NCBI RefSeq assembly: GCF_000730625.1
Contig: NZ_BBIT01000009.1
Location: forward strand, 124,001 to 188,000
DNA from: Pseudomonas oryzihabitans NBRC 102199
GTDB taxonomy: Bacteria > Pseudomonadota > Gammaproteobacteria > Pseudomonadales > Pseudomonadaceae
Length of the DNA stretch: 64,000 nt
Reading direction: 5' to 3'
Below the pieces are notes generated by a model. That model was not told the DNA's origin and searched no databases. It saw only the letters and a list, made by a program, of their open reading frames with translations. Shown here in pieces: positions 36,315-46,688 of this stretch (position 1 is its first letter; every line of letters starts with the position of its first letter). A program made the translations under genes and the position numbers.

Positions 36315-37365
36315 GGGCGCGACTGGAGACGCTGGCTTCGGCGAAGGTCGCCATCTCGCTGTGCAGGCGGCAGGACAGCTGCAGCAGCGGCACGGCCAGG
36401 GCCGCGCCGCTGCCTTCGCCCAGGCGCAGGCCGAGATCCAGCAGGGGTTCGCCGCCCAGCGCCAGCAGCACCGCGGCGTGGCCGGGCTCGGCGCCACAGT
36501 GGGCGAACAGCAGCCAGTCGCGGGTATCGGGTTGCAGGTGCTGGGCGCAGAGGGCTGCCACCGAGCAGATGAAGCCGTCGACCAGGGTCGGCAGGCCCTG
36601 CTGGGCGCAGGCCATATAGGCACCGGTCAGGGCGGCCAGCTCGAAGCCGCCCAGGCGGCGCAGCAGTTCGTAGGGATCCTCCAGGGCGTCGCCATGGCGC
36701 AACAGGGCGCGCTGGATGACCGCCACCTTGCGCGCCACGCCATCGGCGTCCAGCCCGGTCCCGGGGCCGGCCAGGGCCAGCGGCGAGGTATCCAGCAGCA
36801 CGCTGGCAATGGCGCTGGCGGCGGTGGTGTTGCCGATGCCCATCTCGCCACCGATGAACAGGTCGGCGCCGCCGGCACAGGCGCGCAGGACGGCGTCGCG
36901 ACCGGCCAGCAGCGCCGCCTGGCACTGGTCATGGGTCATGGCCGGGGTCAGGGTGAAGTTGGCGGTACCGCGCCCCAGGGGCAGGTCGATGACGCCGGGC
37001 AGGGCTTCCAGGGGCGTGACGGTGCCCAGGTTGATGACTTCCAGAGCAGCATCCAGTTGCCGGGCGAGCACGCTGATGGCTGCCCCGCCGCAGACGAAGT
37101 TGCGCACCATCTCGGCGGTCACCGACTGCGGATAGGCCGAGACGCCCTCTTCCACCACCCCGTGATCACCGGCGAAGACCGCGATGGCGGTGCGCTGCAG
37201 CAGCGGCCGCGGCGTGCCCTGCAGGGCCGCCAACTGGATGGCCAGCACTTCCAGATCACCGAGCGAACCGCTCGGCTTGGTCAATACCGTCTGCCGCTGG
37301 CGTGCGGCTTCGGCCGCAGCGGTATCGGGTTGGCGGCAGGGTCCTTGCCACCAGGGCATGCTCAT
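36307..37365 (-). CDS. cobT: Nicotinate-nucleotide:dimethylbenzimidazole phosphoribosyltransferase
   Basis: A 352-residue enzyme of the CobT family at the usual length. [10 protein letters not shown] near the N-terminus, [14 protein letters not shown], and [14 protein letters not shown] are conserved substrate-binding segments; the catalytic glutamate is in [10 protein letters not shown] near residue 303. It attaches dimethylbenzimidazole to ribose phosphate, activating the lower ligand for CobS. The ligand itself can be supplied by BluB, encoded in the same operon. Confidence 0.96.
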   Translation of the reverse strand: MSMPWWQGPCRQPDTAAAEAARQRQTVLTKPSGSLGDLEVLAIQLAALQGTPRPLLQRTAIAVFAGDHGVVEEGVSAYPQSVTAEMVRNFVCGGAAISVLARQLDAALEVINLGTVTPLEALPGVIDLPLGRGTANFTLTPAMTHDQCQAALLAGRDAVLRACAGGADLFIGGEMGIGNTTAASAIASVLLDTSPLALAGPGTGLDADGVARKVAVIQRALLRHGDALEDPYELLRRLGGFELAALTGAYMACAQQGLPTLVDGFICSVAALCAQHLQPDTRDWLLFAHCGAEPGHAAVLLALGGEPLLDLGLRLGEGSGAALAVPLLQLSCRLHSEMATFAEASVSSRAHD

Positions 37366-37883
37366 AGCGGGGTTCCTTTGAGGGTCAGGGGGAGACCGGC
37401 GACGGTCAGCACCACGCGCTCGCAGCGCGCGGCCAAGGCCTGGTGCAATTCGCCAGCGGCATCGACATAACGGCGGGTCAGCTCGCCCAGCGGGACGACG
37501 CCCAGGCCGGTCTCGTTGCTGACGAAGATGAAGTGACCGGGCAACTGCGGCACGAGCTCGAGCAGCTCCGCGCAGGCACGATCGAGGCGCTGGGGATCGT
37601 CGAGCAGGAGCAGATTGGTCAGCCAGAGGGTCAGGCAGTCCACCAGCAGGCAGCGCTCCGGCGCCGCCAGGGCCGCCAGGCGTTCGGCCAGCGCCAGGGG
37701 TTCTTCCACCAGCGCCCAGTGCGCCGGCCGGCGGGCGGCATGGCGCTCGATGCGCCGCGCCAGCTCGGCATCGCTGCCACCGGCAGTGGCGATATAGGTG
37801 ACGGCAAGGCCGGACTCGGCGGCCAGGCGCTCGGCCAGGGCGCTCTTGCCGGAGCGCGCGCCACCGAGGATGAATTCACGCAT
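37362..37883 (-). CDS. cobU: Adenosylcobinamide kinase / guanylyltransferase
   Basis: A 173-residue bifunctional enzyme (CobU of Salmonella, CobP of P. denitrificans). The Walker A motif [12 protein letters not shown] is at residues 7-18, the guanylylated-histidine segment [14 protein letters not shown] at about 44-57. It phosphorylates adenosylcobinamide and then forms the GDP derivative. It starts directly after the cobQ stop codon and overlaps cobT by four bases. Confidence 0.95.
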   Translation of the reverse strand: MREFILGGARSGKSALAERLAAESGLAVTYIATAGGSDAELARRIERHAARRPAHWALVEEPLALAERLAALAAPERCLLVDCLTLWLTNLLLLDDPQRLDRACAELLELVPQLPGHFIFVSNETGLGVVPLGELTRRYVDAAGELHQALAARCERVVLTVAGLPLTLKGTPL

Positions 37884-39335
37884 CTAGAGCTCGCAGAGGG
37901 CGCGCAGGCGCCCGGTGTCCAGGTGGTGTTCGACCAGATCGGCCAGGCGCTCCAGATCCCGTTCGCGCAGGGCGTGGTAGTCCAGCTGCCGCGGCTCGGC
38001 CAGGCCGGCCCAGCGCAGCAAGGCGACGCTGGCGGCTGGCGACTCGAACAGGCCGTGCAGGTAGGTGCCCAGCACCTGGCCGTCGTCGCTGAGGCTGCCG
38101 TCGACGCGGCCATCGGCGAAGCGCAGTACCGGGCGCTCCAGGGCCGGGCCCTGGCTGACGCCGGCATGGATCTCGTAGCCGGCCACCTCGGCATTGCCGT
38201 CGTTCAGCCAGCCCTGCACGTTGCGCAGCTGCTTTTCCGCCGCCAGTTCGGTGGTCATGGCCAACAGGTTCAGACCGGCGCTGTCACCCGGCGCGCCTTC
38301 CAGCCCGAGGGGATCGGCGATCCGCTCGCCAAGCATTTGGAAGCCGCCGCAGATGCCCAGCACCCGTCCCCCGTATCTCAGGTGACGGGCGATGGCCGTA
38401 TCCCAGCCCTGGGCGCGCAGGAAGGCCAGGTCGCCGCGCACGCTCTTGGAGCCGCCGAGGATGATCAGGTCGGCGGCGGGCAATTCCTCGCCCTGGCGGA
38501 CAAACAGCAATTCCACCTGGGGATGCAGGCGCAGGGGATCGAAATCGGTGTGGTTGCTCAGCCGCGGCATCACCGGCACCGCCACCCGCAGGCGCGGTCC
38601 CTGCTTGGCGACCTGGCCGGTGGCCAGGCGATCCTCGGCTTCCAGGTGCAGGTCGTGCAGATAGGGCAGCACGCCGAGCACCGGCTTGCCGGTACGGGCT
38701 TCGAGCCAGTCCAGCCCGGGTTGCAGCAGGGCCAGGTCGCCACGGAAGCGGTTGATGATGAAGCCGGCGACGCGCGCCTGTTCGCTGGGTTCGAGCAGGT
38801 CCAGGGTGCCGACCAGATGGGCGAAGACGCCGCCGCGGTCGATGTCCGCCACCAGCAGCACCGGGCAGTCCACCGCCTCGGCGAAGCCCATGTTGGCGAT
38901 GTCGCCCTGGCGCAGGTTGATCTCGGCCGGCGAACCGGCGCCTTCCACCAGCACCACCTGATAGCGCTCGGCCAATCGCGCATGGGAGGCCAGCACCGCT
39001 TCCCGCGCCACCGGTTTGTAGGCGTGATAGGCCTTGGCATCCATGCTGGTGACGGCGCGACCATGGATGATCACCTGGGCGCCGACATCGGTATTGGGCT
39101 TGAGCAGCACGGGATTCATGTCGGTATGGGGCGCCAGGCCACAGGCCTGGGCCTGAACCGCCTGGGCGCGGCCGATCTCGCCGCCATCGGCGGTCACGGC
39201 GCTGTTGAGCGCCATGTTCTGCGGCTTGAAGGGCACCACGGCCACGCCCTGGCGATAGAGCCAGCGGCACAGGGCGGCCACCAGGGTGCTCTTGCCGGCG
39301 TCGGAGGTGGTGCCCTGCACCATCAGCGTACTCAT
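37884..39335 (-). CDS. cobQ: Cobyric acid synthase
   Basis: A 483-residue amidotransferase. An N-terminal dethiobiotin-synthetase-like ATPase ([20 protein letters not shown]) is joined to a C-terminal glutaminase with the nucleophile cysteine in [10 protein letters not shown] and the histidine in YLHGLFES. It amidates four side chains of adenosylcobyrinic acid a,c-diamide. The frame is open upstream to 39515, but MSTLMVQG at 39335 is the family start and overlaps the previous gene by four bases. Confidence 0.96.
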   Translation of the reverse strand: MSTLMVQGTTSDAGKSTLVAALCRWLYRQGVAVVPFKPQNMALNSAVTADGGEIGRAQAVQAQACGLAPHTDMNPVLLKPNTDVGAQVIIHGRAVTSMDAKAYHAYKPVAREAVLASHARLAERYQVVLVEGAGSPAEINLRQGDIANMGFAEAVDCPVLLVADIDRGGVFAHLVGTLDLLEPSEQARVAGFIINRFRGDLALLQPGLDWLEARTGKPVLGVLPYLHDLHLEAEDRLATGQVAKQGPRLRVAVPVMPRLSNHTDFDPLRLHPQVELLFVRQGEELPAADLIILGGSKSVRGDLAFLRAQGWDTAIARHLRYGGRVLGICGGFQMLGERIADPLGLEGAPGDSAGLNLLAMTTELAAEKQLRNVQGWLNDGNAEVAGYEIHAGVSQGPALERPVLRFADGRVDGSLSDDGQVLGTYLHGLFESPAASVALLRWAGLAEPRQLDYHALRERDLERLADLVEHHLDTGRLRALCEL

Positions 39336-40321
39336 AGGGGACTCCGGTAGCTGGCGAGGCCCTGGTCCAGGCGCTGCCAGCCGGCCTCGTCGCCGGGCAG
39401 ACCGAATCTCAGAGCGCCAAGCGCGGGAAACAGACGGGTCAGGATGGCCTGGCGGGCCAGGTGTTCGTGCAGATCCGCGACATCCGGGCGCTGCAGCAAT
39501 TGAAACAGGGCGCAACCACCTATGGGCATAAGATCATGGCGGGCGAGCATGGCGGCCAGACGTTCGCCGGCCTCGAGCAGCGCCTCGCGCTGACGCTGCT
39601 GGCCCGACTGATCGGCCAGCAGTTGCCGGGCGAGATAACGACTGGGGCCGTTCACCGTCCAGGGCCCCAACTGCTCGTCCAACTGCGCCAGCAGGCTCGG
39701 CGCCGCCAGCACGAAGCCCAGCCGCATCCCGGCCAGTCCGAAGAACTTGCCAAAGGAGCGCAGCACGATCAGGCCGGGCAGATCGCTGAAGGGTGCAAGG
39801 CTTGCCCCCGGGGTGGGATCCATGAAGGCCTCGTCCACCACCAGCCAGCCACCCCGGCGTTCGAGCCGGGCGTGCCAGTCCAGCAGCCGGGCGGGCGACA
39901 GGCGCTCGCCGGTGGGGTTGTTGGGATTGACCACCACCACCACGTCCAGCTGGTCGAGATGAGTCGCGATGCCTGTCTCGTCCCACTCCAGCACCTCGTG
40001 CCCGGCGCGACGCCAGGCCAGGGCATGCTCGGCATAACAGGGCGCCAGCACCGCGACCCGCGCGGCTGGACGCAGGGTCGGCAGCGCCTGGATGGCGGCC
40101 TGGGAGCCGGCCAACGGCAGTGCCGCGCTGGCCCGGTAGCAGGCGCAGGCGGCTTCCACCAGGCCGTCGTCGGGCTCGGGCAGCCGTGCCCAGGCGCTGG
40201 CGGGAATCTCCGGCAGCGGCCAGGGCCAGGGGGCCAGGCCGGTGGATAGGTCCAGCCAGTCGCCCAGGGGAATGTCGTAGGTGCGCGCCGCGCGCCTCAG
40301 GCGACCGCCGTGCTCAAGCAA
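39332..40321 (-). CDS. cobC: Threonine-phosphate decarboxylase / aminotransferase-like cobalamin protein (TTG start)
   Basis: A 329-residue PLP-dependent fold type I enzyme (CobC in P. denitrificans naming, CobD in Salmonella). The lysine that binds PLP is in [15 protein letters not shown] and [12 protein letters not shown] is the substrate loop. It makes (R)-1-amino-2-propanol phosphate or delivers the aminopropanol arm. The family start [11 protein letters not shown] follows a TTG at 40321, which lies eight bases behind GGGAGG; no ATG is placed correctly. It overlaps cbiB by eight bases. Confidence 0.92.
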   Translation of the reverse strand: MLEHGGRLRRAARTYDIPLGDWLDLSTGLAPWPWPLPEIPASAWARLPEPDDGLVEAACACYRASAALPLAGSQAAIQALPTLRPAARVAVLAPCYAEHALAWRRAGHEVLEWDETGIATHLDQLDVVVVVNPNNPTGERLSPARLLDWHARLERRGGWLVVDEAFMDPTPGASLAPFSDLPGLIVLRSFGKFFGLAGMRLGFVLAAPSLLAQLDEQLGPWTVNGPSRYLARQLLADQSGQQRQREALLEAGERLAAMLARHDLMPIGGCALFQLLQRPDVADLHEHLARQAILTRLFPALGALRFGLPGDEAGWQRLDQGLASYRSPL

Positions 40322-41222
40322 GCAGCAGTCCTCCCAGGGCGATGAGTGCGGTCCACAACCAGGCGCCACGGCGGACCAATTTCAGGGCGCGGGTGATGGC
40401 CAGGAAGGTCGGCGCCGGGCCACGGCCCAGCACCGGGCGCTCGTGCCACTCGCCGTGGTAGCGGGCCGGACCGCCCAGGCTCACGCCCAGGGCACCGGCA
40501 CCGGCCGCCATCACTGGGCCGGCGTTGGGGCTTTCCCACAGCGGCGCCTGGGTCCGCCAGCTTTCGATGGCGCTCCAGAAACGGCCGAGGCCGGCATAGG
40601 TCAGGGCCACCAGGCGCGCGGGGATATAGTTGAGGACATCGTCCAGGCGCGCCGCGGCCCAGCCGAAACGCTCCAGGCGCGGCGTGCGATAGCCCCACAT
40701 GGCGTCCAGGGTATTGGCCAGGCGATAGAGCACCACGCCGGGTGCGCCGAGCAGGGCGAACCAGAACAGCGCGGCGAAGACCGCATCGCTGCCGTTCTCC
40801 AGCACCGATTCGGTGGCGGCGCGGGCCACGGCGGTCTCGTCCAGCTCGCTGGTTTCGCGACTGACCAGATAGCCGACCCGACGCCGCGCCTCGGGCAGGT
40901 TGTTGCGTTGCAGAGCGCGCGCCACCGGCTCGGCGTGCTCGCCCAGGCTGCGCAGTCCCACGGCCAGATACAGCGCCAGGGGCTGGATGATCCAGGCCAG
41001 CCAGCCGATCTGGCAGAGCAAGGCGGTGAGCAGCACCCAAGGCAACACGGCCAGGCTCCAGGCCATCACGCCATGGCTGCGCCAGCCGCGCCCGCCGGGA
41101 TTGAAGCGGGCCTCCAGGCTATCGGCCAGGCGCCCGAACAGGACCAGGGGATGGGCGCGGCGGGGTTCGCCGAGCAGCAGGTCGAGCAGCATGCCGCCGA
41201 CGACCGCGAAGGCCAGCATCAT
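40314..41222 (-). CDS. cbiB: Adenosylcobinamide-phosphate synthase (CbiB/CobD)
   Basis: A 302-residue membrane protein with about five helices, starting [20 protein letters not shown] and including [10 protein letters not shown] and the signature [20 protein letters not shown]. It attaches the aminopropanol (phosphate) side chain to adenosylcobyric acid. It lies between bluB and the PLP enzyme with short overlaps on both sides. Confidence 0.95.
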   Translation of the reverse strand: MMLAFAVVGGMLLDLLLGEPRRAHPLVLFGRLADSLEARFNPGGRGWRSHGVMAWSLAVLPWVLLTALLCQIGWLAWIIQPLALYLAVGLRSLGEHAEPVARALQRNNLPEARRRVGYLVSRETSELDETAVARAATESVLENGSDAVFAALFWFALLGAPGVVLYRLANTLDAMWGYRTPRLERFGWAAARLDDVLNYIPARLVALTYAGLGRFWSAIESWRTQAPLWESPNAGPVMAAGAGALGVSLGGPARYHGEWHERPVLGRGPAPTFLAITRALKLVRRGAWLWTALIALGGLLLA

Positions 41223-41869
41223 GGCTTCTGGCCCCAGCGGTTCTCGAAGACCAATTCCTCCAGCGGCCGCCCCTGGCGCCAGCCCTCCTCTTCCAGCATG
41301 GGCCGCGGGTAGAAGGCTTCCACCGGCCCCAGGCAGAGGATGGCCGCCGGCTGGGCGCCTTCCGGCATCTCCAGCAGGCTGCGCACGGCTTCCGGTTCGA
41401 ACAGCGACACCCAGCCCATGCCCAGGCCTTCGCAGCGGGCGGCCAGCCAGAGATTCTGGATGGCGCAGGACAGCGAGGCCAGGTCCATCTCCGGCAGGGT
41501 ACGGCGGCCGAAGACGTGGGCTTCGCGGCCGTCCATGAGCGCCGCCACCAGCACCTCGGCGCAGTCGAGGATGCCCTGCACCTTGAGCTTCATGAAGTCG
41601 TCGCTGCGCTCGCCAAGGGCCTCGGCGGTGGCGCAGCGCTCTTCTTCCACCAGTTCGTGCAGCCGCTGGCGCAGGGCTGGATCGCTGATGCGCAGGAAGC
41701 GCCAGGGCTGCATCAGTCCGACGCTGGGCGCCTGGTGCGCAGCGCCCAGCAGACGGGCCAGTTGTTCGGGAGGCACCTCGCCACCGCAGAAATGGCGCAT
41801 GTCGCGGCGCTCGGCGATGGCTCGGTAGACGGCGGCTTGGTCGGCGGGGGTATAGGGGGTCGTGGTCAC
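41219..41869 (-). CDS. bluB: 5,6-dimethylbenzimidazole synthase (GTG start)
   Basis: A 216-residue member of the nitroreductase fold that uses FMNH2 as substrate, not cofactor. Family residues are visible in [29 protein letters not shown] and [10 protein letters not shown]. BluB fragments reduced flavin with oxygen to form dimethylbenzimidazole, the lower ligand of cobalamin. The start GTG at 41869 overlaps the cobB stop. Its place inside the operon indicates that this organism can make its own lower ligand aerobically. Confidence 0.93.
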   Translation of the reverse strand: MTTTPYTPADQAAVYRAIAERRDMRHFCGGEVPPEQLARLLGAAHQAPSVGLMQPWRFLRISDPALRQRLHELVEEERCATAEALGERSDDFMKLKVQGILDCAEVLVAALMDGREAHVFGRRTLPEMDLASLSCAIQNLWLAARCEGLGMGWVSLFEPEAVRSLLEMPEGAQPAAILCLGPVEAFYPRPMLEEEGWRQGRPLEELVFENRWGQKP

Positions 41870-43164
41870 GGCTTGAGCATCGCGGCGGCCGCGGCGGGTG
41901 CCGACGGCATGTAGAAGTGAATATAGCTGGCGGTGAGGCGACCGTCTCGGTAGACCGCCTCGGCCACCGCCTTGCCGTTGGGGCACAGCCCGCGCGCCCA
42001 GGGCGTCTCGGGTGACTCCAGGGCGGAGTGGTGATAGGTATGGCCGCGCAGGGTGCCCTGCGCGAAGTCCACCGACTGCAGGGCCAGGGCCGTGAGTCGC
42101 GCCTGCATCCGCGCGCTGCCCGGCAGCAGTCCGAGCAGGCTGGCGGATTCGCCGGCCTTGTCGGTCAGTTCGTCGAGCAGATAGAGCATGCCGCCGCACT
42201 CGGCGAGGATCGGCTTGCCCGCTGCGTGGTGGGCGCGGATGGCCGCGCGCATGCCCAGGTTGTTGGACAGCGTCTGCAGGTGCAGCTCGGGATAGCCGCC
42301 CGGCAGATAAAGGCTGTCCACCGCCGGCAGCGTCGTGTCGGCCAGCACGGAAAAGAACTGCAGCTCGGCGCCCAGGGCGCGCAAGAGATCCAGGTTGGCC
42401 TGGTAGATGAAGGCTAGCGCCGCATCCCGGGCCACACCGATCCGCACTCCGGCTAGCAGTGGCTCGACCGCGGTCGGCTCCGGCGCGGCGAAGGCCACGG
42501 GCGGCGGCAATTCGATGTCGGAACTGGCGCCCAGGGCATCGGCCGCCATGTCCAGACGGCGATCCAGGTCGGTGACCTCGTCGGCCTGGATCAGCCCCAG
42601 GTGACGACTCGGCAATTCGATGCCGGCATCGCGCGGCAGACTGCCAAAGAAGGTCATGCCCGCCGGCAGGCTGCCGCGGATCAGCTGGGTCTGCCGCGGA
42701 CTGCCGCTGCGGTTGGCCAGCACCCCGGCGAAGGGCAGGCTCGGCCGGTAATGGGCGAGGCCATAGGCCAGGGCGCCAAAGGTCTGCGCCAGTCCGGCGG
42801 CGTCGATCACGCCCAGCACCGGTACGCCAAAGCGCTCGGCCAGGTCGGCGGCCGAGGGCTGGCCGTCGAATAGCCCCATGACGCCTTCGATGAGGATGAG
42901 ATCCGCCTCCCCCGCCGCTTCCCACAGCAGGCGCCGGCTCTCGGCCTCGCCGATCATCCACAGATCGAGCTGATAGACCGGCGCGCCGCTGGCGCGGGCC
43001 AGGATCATCGGATCGAGAAAGTCCGGGCCGCACTTGAACACCCGTACCCGCCGCCCCTGTCGGGCATGCAACCGGGCCAGGGCGGCGGTGACGCTGGTCT
43101 TGCCCTGACCCGAGGCCGGGGCGGCGATCAGCAGCGCCGGGCAATGCCGCGTCTCGCCTACCAT
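41866..43164 (-). CDS. cobB: Cobyrinic acid a,c-diamide synthase
   Basis: A 432-residue amidotransferase (CobB/CbiA). N-terminal ATPase with [18 protein letters not shown] and [11 protein letters not shown]-terminal glutaminase with cysteine in [15 protein letters not shown] and histidine in SYIHFYMPS. It amidates the a and c acetate side chains of cobyrinic acid. The frame is open further upstream, but [16 protein letters not shown] at 43164 fits the family and overlaps cobO by seven bases. Confidence 0.95.
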   Translation of the reverse strand: MVGETRHCPALLIAAPASGQGKTSVTAALARLHARQGRRVRVFKCGPDFLDPMILARASGAPVYQLDLWMIGEAESRRLLWEAAGEADLILIEGVMGLFDGQPSAADLAERFGVPVLGVIDAAGLAQTFGALAYGLAHYRPSLPFAGVLANRSGSPRQTQLIRGSLPAGMTFFGSLPRDAGIELPSRHLGLIQADEVTDLDRRLDMAADALGASSDIELPPPVAFAAPEPTAVEPLLAGVRIGVARDAALAFIYQANLDLLRALGAELQFFSVLADTTLPAVDSLYLPGGYPELHLQTLSNNLGMRAAIRAHHAAGKPILAECGGMLYLLDELTDKAGESASLLGLLPGSARMQARLTALALQSVDFAQGTLRGHTYHHSALESPETPWARGLCPNGKAVAEAVYRDGRLTASYIHFYMPSAPAAAAAMLKP

Positions 43165-43784
43165 TCGATGCCCTGCTGGGCGCGGACGCCGGCCTGGAAG
43201 GCGTGCTTGACCAGACTCATGTCGGTCACGGTGTCGGCGGCCTCGACCAGCGCCTGTGGCGCACCGCGGCCGGTCACCACCACGTGCTGATGGGCCGGAC
43301 GCCCGGCCAGGTCGGCCAGCACCTGGTCGACCTCCAGATAGCCATGCTTGAAGGCGATGTTGAGTTCGTCCAGCAGCACCAGGCCGATGGCCGGATCGCG
43401 CAGGAGCTCCACCGCCACCGCCCAGGCCGCGGCCGCCGACTGCAGGTCGCGGGCCCGGTCCTGGGTGTCCCAGGTGAAGCCCTCGCCCATGACGTGGTAG
43501 CGCACCTCGTCCGGAAAGCGCTTGAAGAAGAGTTGCTCGCCGGTGTCGCGGCGGCCCTTGATGAACTGCACCACCCCCACCTTCATGCCGTGGCCGAGGG
43601 CGCGCGCCGCCATGCCGAAGGCGGAGCTGCTCTTGCCCTTGCCGATGCCGGTATGCACCAGCAGCAGGCCGCGTTCGTCCTGGGCTTCGGCGATGCGGGC
43701 GTCGATCACCGCCTTCTTGCGCACCATGCGCGCGCGGTGGCGCTCGTCGCGCTCGGGGCTGGTCGAATCGGGGGTGTCGGTCAT
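43158..43784 (-). CDS. cobO: Cob(I)yrinic acid a,c-diamide adenosyltransferase
   Basis: A 208-residue CobO/BtuR/CobA-type adenosyltransferase. The P-loop is HTGIGKGKSSSAFG (about residues 44-57) and the conserved KRFPDEVRYHVMGEGFTW and LLDELNIAFKHGYL follow. It transfers the adenosyl group from ATP to the corrinoid cobalt. It is the first gene of the operon, about 105 bp behind a cobalamin riboswitch, so it and all downstream genes are shut off by adenosylcobalamin. Confidence 0.96.
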   Translation of the reverse strand: MTDTPDSTSPERDERHRARMVRKKAVIDARIAEAQDERGLLLVHTGIGKGKSSSAFGMAARALGHGMKVGVVQFIKGRRDTGEQLFFKRFPDEVRYHVMGEGFTWDTQDRARDLQSAAAAWAVAVELLRDPAIGLVLLDELNIAFKHGYLEVDQVLADLAGRPAHQHVVVTGRGAPQALVEAADTVTDMSLVKHAFQAGVRAQQGIEW

Positions 43785-43888
43785 GGATGGTTCTCCGGGT
43801 GCGGGCGCGGCGGAGAAACGGGCAGAGACGCCGCCCGCGCAAGGCAGGTGGCGACGCCGCGCGACGCCCTCCGCATCGCCGAGATGAA

Positions 43889-44062
43889 CGCAAGCGTGGC
43901 CGGTCTCCGGGCTGGTGAGCCGATGCCCTGAGGGCATCCGCTGCGCCCCTTCCCGGCCAGGGCCAGTGGGCATCGCGCAGCTACTGCTCAACTACCGTTG
44001 CGGGGGCAGCGCCGGCTCGACCGGCTTCCCTGTTTCACCCCGCTCCAGGCGGGGCACCACGT
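43889..44062 (-). ncRNA. Cobalamin riboswitch
   Basis: On the minus strand this stretch shows the aptamer landmarks in order: a GGTGCC start, a GTGAAACAGGGAA segment, CTGCCCCCGCAACGGTAG, GAGCAGTAGCTGCG, a CCACTGGCC element, the GGGAAGG-type stretch and the B12 box AGCCCGGAGACCGGCC (43898-43913). It directly precedes cobO. Coenzyme B12 binding normally blocks translation or causes termination of the operon downstream. Confidence 0.93.
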
Positions 44063-44173
44063 GCAAGGGCGCAGGGTACGGACTAGCCGGGAGAGCGTCA
44101 ATCGATGGCGCCGCCCGAACTCGGCGTCGCGCGGACGGGTCCACCCTAGACACCCACCGCCAGGAGCTACCGG

Positions 44174-44503
44174 ATGAACGATGCCACCCTCGCCGCCTGC
44201 ATCAAGGCCTGCCTCGATTGCGCCGCCGCCTGCGAAACCTGCGCCAGCGCCTGCCTGGGCGAAGCCAATCTGGACATGATGCGTGACTGCGTCCGTCTGG
44301 ATCGCGATTGCGCCGACGCCTGCCGCCTGGCCGCCACCTTCATGCAGCGCGGCAGCGACCGCATCGCCGAAGCCTGCGCCCTGTGCCTGGCCACCTGCCG
44401 CGCCTGCGCCGCCGAATGCGGCAAGCACAAGGCCGAACACTGCCAGGCCTGCGCCCGGGCCTGCGCAGCCTGCGCCGACGCCTGCGCGGCCATGGCCGCC
44501 TGA
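44174..44503 (+). CDS. Four-helix-bundle copper-storage-like protein (Csp/DUF326)
   Basis: A 109-residue protein with 19 cysteines, arranged every three or four residues along helices (positions 9, 13, 16, 20, 23, 27, then 39, 46, 50, 68, 71, 75, 78, 82, 90, 93, 97, 100 and 104). This matches cytosolic Csp proteins, which fill a four-helix bundle with Cu(I). There is no signal peptide, so it is cytoplasmic. GGAG stands about eight bases before the ATG. No copper regulator or exporter lies next to it. Confidence 0.88.
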   Translation: MNDATLAACIKACLDCAAACETCASACLGEANLDMMRDCVRLDRDCADACRLAATFMQRGSDRIAEACALCLATCRACAAECGKHKAEHCQACARACAACADACAAMAA

Positions 44504-44668
44504 GGCGGCTGCCGATAACCGCATCCGCTGAGCGCCGGCTGCCGTGCTGCGCGCTCTGGTCGCAGCCGAATCCCGCACAGGAAGCCGCCGCTCGGGCGTT
44601 CGGCATTGGCATTACCCGGCGACGCCAGGGATAATGCCCGCCCTTTCATCGATATCCAGGCCTTCGCC

Positions 44669-45037
44669 ATGACCGATACCAACCAAGATCCCCGTTTGAG
44701 CCGCATGAAGCGTCGCCTGCGCAAGAAGCAGTACCTGGGCGAATTCCAGGAACTGGCCTTTGAAATCAAGGTGAGCTTCAAGAACGAACTCAGCGAAGAC
44801 GATCTGGACACCTTCCTGGGCGACTTCATCGACTACGTCGAAGAGCGCAAGCTGGACTACATCGGCGGCTTCGACAACGCCTGGGTCGAAGGCACCATCA
44901 TGGCCAACAAGCGCTACACCTCGCCCACCGCGGAAGACCGTACCGCGCTGCTGGACTGGCTCAAGGCCCGCGCCGAAGTCGGCGAAGCCAACGCCTCCGA
45001 TCTGCATGACGCCTGGCACCACGACGGCGAAGTCTAA
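44669..45037 (+). CDS. yggL: YggL family 50S ribosome-binding protein
   Basis: A 122-residue protein of the DUF469/YggL family. The core RLRKKQYLGEFQELAFEI and FIDYVEERKLDYIGGFDN are the family features; the N-terminus is basic. YggL binds the large ribosomal subunit; its exact role is unsettled. The ATG at 44669 matches the family start; an in-frame ATG at 44606 does not. Confidence 0.92.
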   Translation: MTDTNQDPRLSRMKRRLRKKQYLGEFQELAFEIKVSFKNELSEDDLDTFLGDFIDYVEERKLDYIGGFDNAWVEGTIMANKRYTSPTAEDRTALLDWLKARAEVGEANASDLHDAWHHDGEV

Positions 45038-45106
45038 CTAGCCTTCGCCGGATAGCTTGGCGTCCGTTGCGGTCGTAAAGGGGAATCCGTTGGAAACCAG
45101 GTCCTC

Positions 45107-45940
45107 ATGACGACCCTCCTGCAAATCTCCGATACCCACTTCGGCACCGAGCAACCCGCCGTGGTCGCGGCCCTGGAAGCCCATGTCCGCGAACACGGCG
45201 CCGATGTCCTCATCCTTTCCGGGGACATCACCCAGCGTGCCCGCCGCGAGCAATTCGCCGCCGCCAAGACCTTCGTCGAACGCCTGGAAAGCTACGGCAT
45301 TCCCCGCACCCTGGTGATCCCGGGCAATCACGACCTGCCGCTGTACAATGTATTCGCTCGTTTCCTGACGCCCTATGGCAACTATCGCCGCCATTTCGGC
45401 CAGGACCTTGAGCCCAGTTTCGAGAACGACGAGCTCCTGCTGGTCGGACTCAACACCACCGCCCCGCAACGCCACAAGGATGGCGCGGTGAGCACCGTGC
45501 AGATCGAGCGCGTCGCCGAACGCCTGCGCCGCGCAGGCCCGGGCAAGTTGCGCATCGTCATCGCCCACCAGCCCTTCGGCGCCCTCGAACTCAGCGACCT
45601 GAGCAATCTGCAGCACAATGCCGATCACGCCCTGGCCACCTGGGCCGATGCCGGCCTGGATCTGGTGATGGGCGGCCATATCCACCTGCCCTATGTGCTG
45701 CCGCTGAGTCGCCAGTACCCCACCCTCCCCCGCGAGGTCTGGATCGTGCAGGCCGGCACCGCCCTCTCGTCGCGCGTGCGCGGCACCTCGCCCAACTCCT
45801 TCAATCGCCTGCTGGTCGGCGAAGGAACGGAGAAGACCGTGGACGTGGAGCGCTGGGACTTCCAGGGCGATCGTTTCGTCGTCGGCGAGCGTCACGCACT
45901 GCGCTGGCAGGCTGCGCAGGACGCCCTCGCGGAAGGCTGA
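45107..45940 (+). CDS. Metallophosphoesterase (CpdA-like)
   Basis: A 277-residue calcineurin-like phosphoesterase with all motifs: SDTHFG, SGDIT, GNHD, AHQPFG and GGHIHLP. These bind two metal ions and cut phosphomono- or diesters. It resembles 3',5'-cAMP phosphodiesterases (CpdA) in length and motif spacing, but the substrate is not proven. No signal peptide is visible, so it is cytoplasmic. An imperfect GC hairpin (45940-45960) follows. Confidence 0.85.
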   Translation: MTTLLQISDTHFGTEQPAVVAALEAHVREHGADVLILSGDITQRARREQFAAAKTFVERLESYGIPRTLVIPGNHDLPLYNVFARFLTPYGNYRRHFGQDLEPSFENDELLLVGLNTTAPQRHKDGAVSTVQIERVAERLRRAGPGKLRIVIAHQPFGALELSDLSNLQHNADHALATWADAGLDLVMGGHIHLPYVLPLSRQYPTLPREVWIVQAGTALSSRVRGTSPNSFNRLLVGEGTEKTVDVERWDFQGDRFVVGERHALRWQAAQDALAEG

Positions 45941-46070
45941 GGCGTCCGACCGGGACGCCTATGCGCGCTCGCGCGCACTTCCAGCAATGGAAATTGATTC
46001 AAGCTGTTGAAACGGCTGGCAGGCCACGGGCGCCGCGTAGTCTTAGGACTTTCGGCAAGAGTGGCCTCCC

Positions 46071-46688
46071 ATGGAATCCCTGACGCAATCGCTGCTTGGC
46101 TTTATCGAAACCCACCAGGCCTGGGCACCGCTGCTCGTCGGCCTACTCGCCTTTGGCGAGTCCCTGGTGCTGCTGGGCGTCTTCATTCCGGCCACGGCGC
46201 TGCTGCTGGTGGTCGGCGGCCTGGCCGGCTCCGGGGTGCTCTCGCCGGTGCCGCTGGTGCTGGCCGCCATCGTCGGCGCCATCCTCGGCGACATCTGCTC
46301 CTATATCATCGGCCGCTGGCTCGGTCCCAGCATCGTCCACCGCCCGCCCTTTCGCCGCTATCGCAAGCAGGTGGCCCGGACCCGGCTGTTCTTCCGCCGC
46401 TATGGCTTCTTCGCGGTCTTCGGCGGGCGCTTCCTGACCATGATCCGCAACACCGTGCCCCTGGTGGCCGGGATGATGGCGATGAACCAGCTGCGCTTCC
46501 AGTCGGCCAACGTGCTCTCGGCCATCGTCTGGGCGCCACTGATGATGGGCCCGGGTTATCTGGCGGCCAAGGGCGCCAACCACTTCAGCTTCGCCGGCAA
46601 CGAGTCGCTGTGGATCGGCGCGGCGGTGGTCGCCGTGCTGGGCGCCGGCGCCGCGCTGTTCTTCAAGCAGCGGCTGAAACGCGCCTAG
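46071..46688 (+). CDS. DedA/SNARE-associated family membrane protein
   Basis: A 205-residue inner-membrane protein of the DedA superfamily. FGESLVLLGVFIPATALLLVVGGLAG, the GAILGD segment and FFRRYGFFAVFGGRFLTMIRN are conserved; charged residues in membrane segments (E29, R120-type) are characteristic. DedA proteins act in undecaprenyl-phosphate or phospholipid recycling and membrane-potential maintenance; the specific role here is unknown. It ends by overlapping the convergent molybdopterin subunit gene by four bases. Confidence 0.9.
   Translation: MESLTQSLLGFIETHQAWAPLLVGLLAFGESLVLLGVFIPATALLLVVGGLAGSGVLSPVPLVLAAIVGAILGDICSYIIGRWLGPSIVHRPPFRRYRKQVARTRLFFRRYGFFAVFGGRFLTMIRNTVPLVAGMMAMNQLRFQSANVLSAIVWAPLMMGPGYLAAKGANHFSFAGNESLWIGAAVVAVLGAGAALFFKQRLKRA

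Noticed and set aside
45940-45960. Hairpin after the metallophosphoesterase gene as a terminator.
   Set aside because: Eight-bp stem but no T-run; kept only as a remark.
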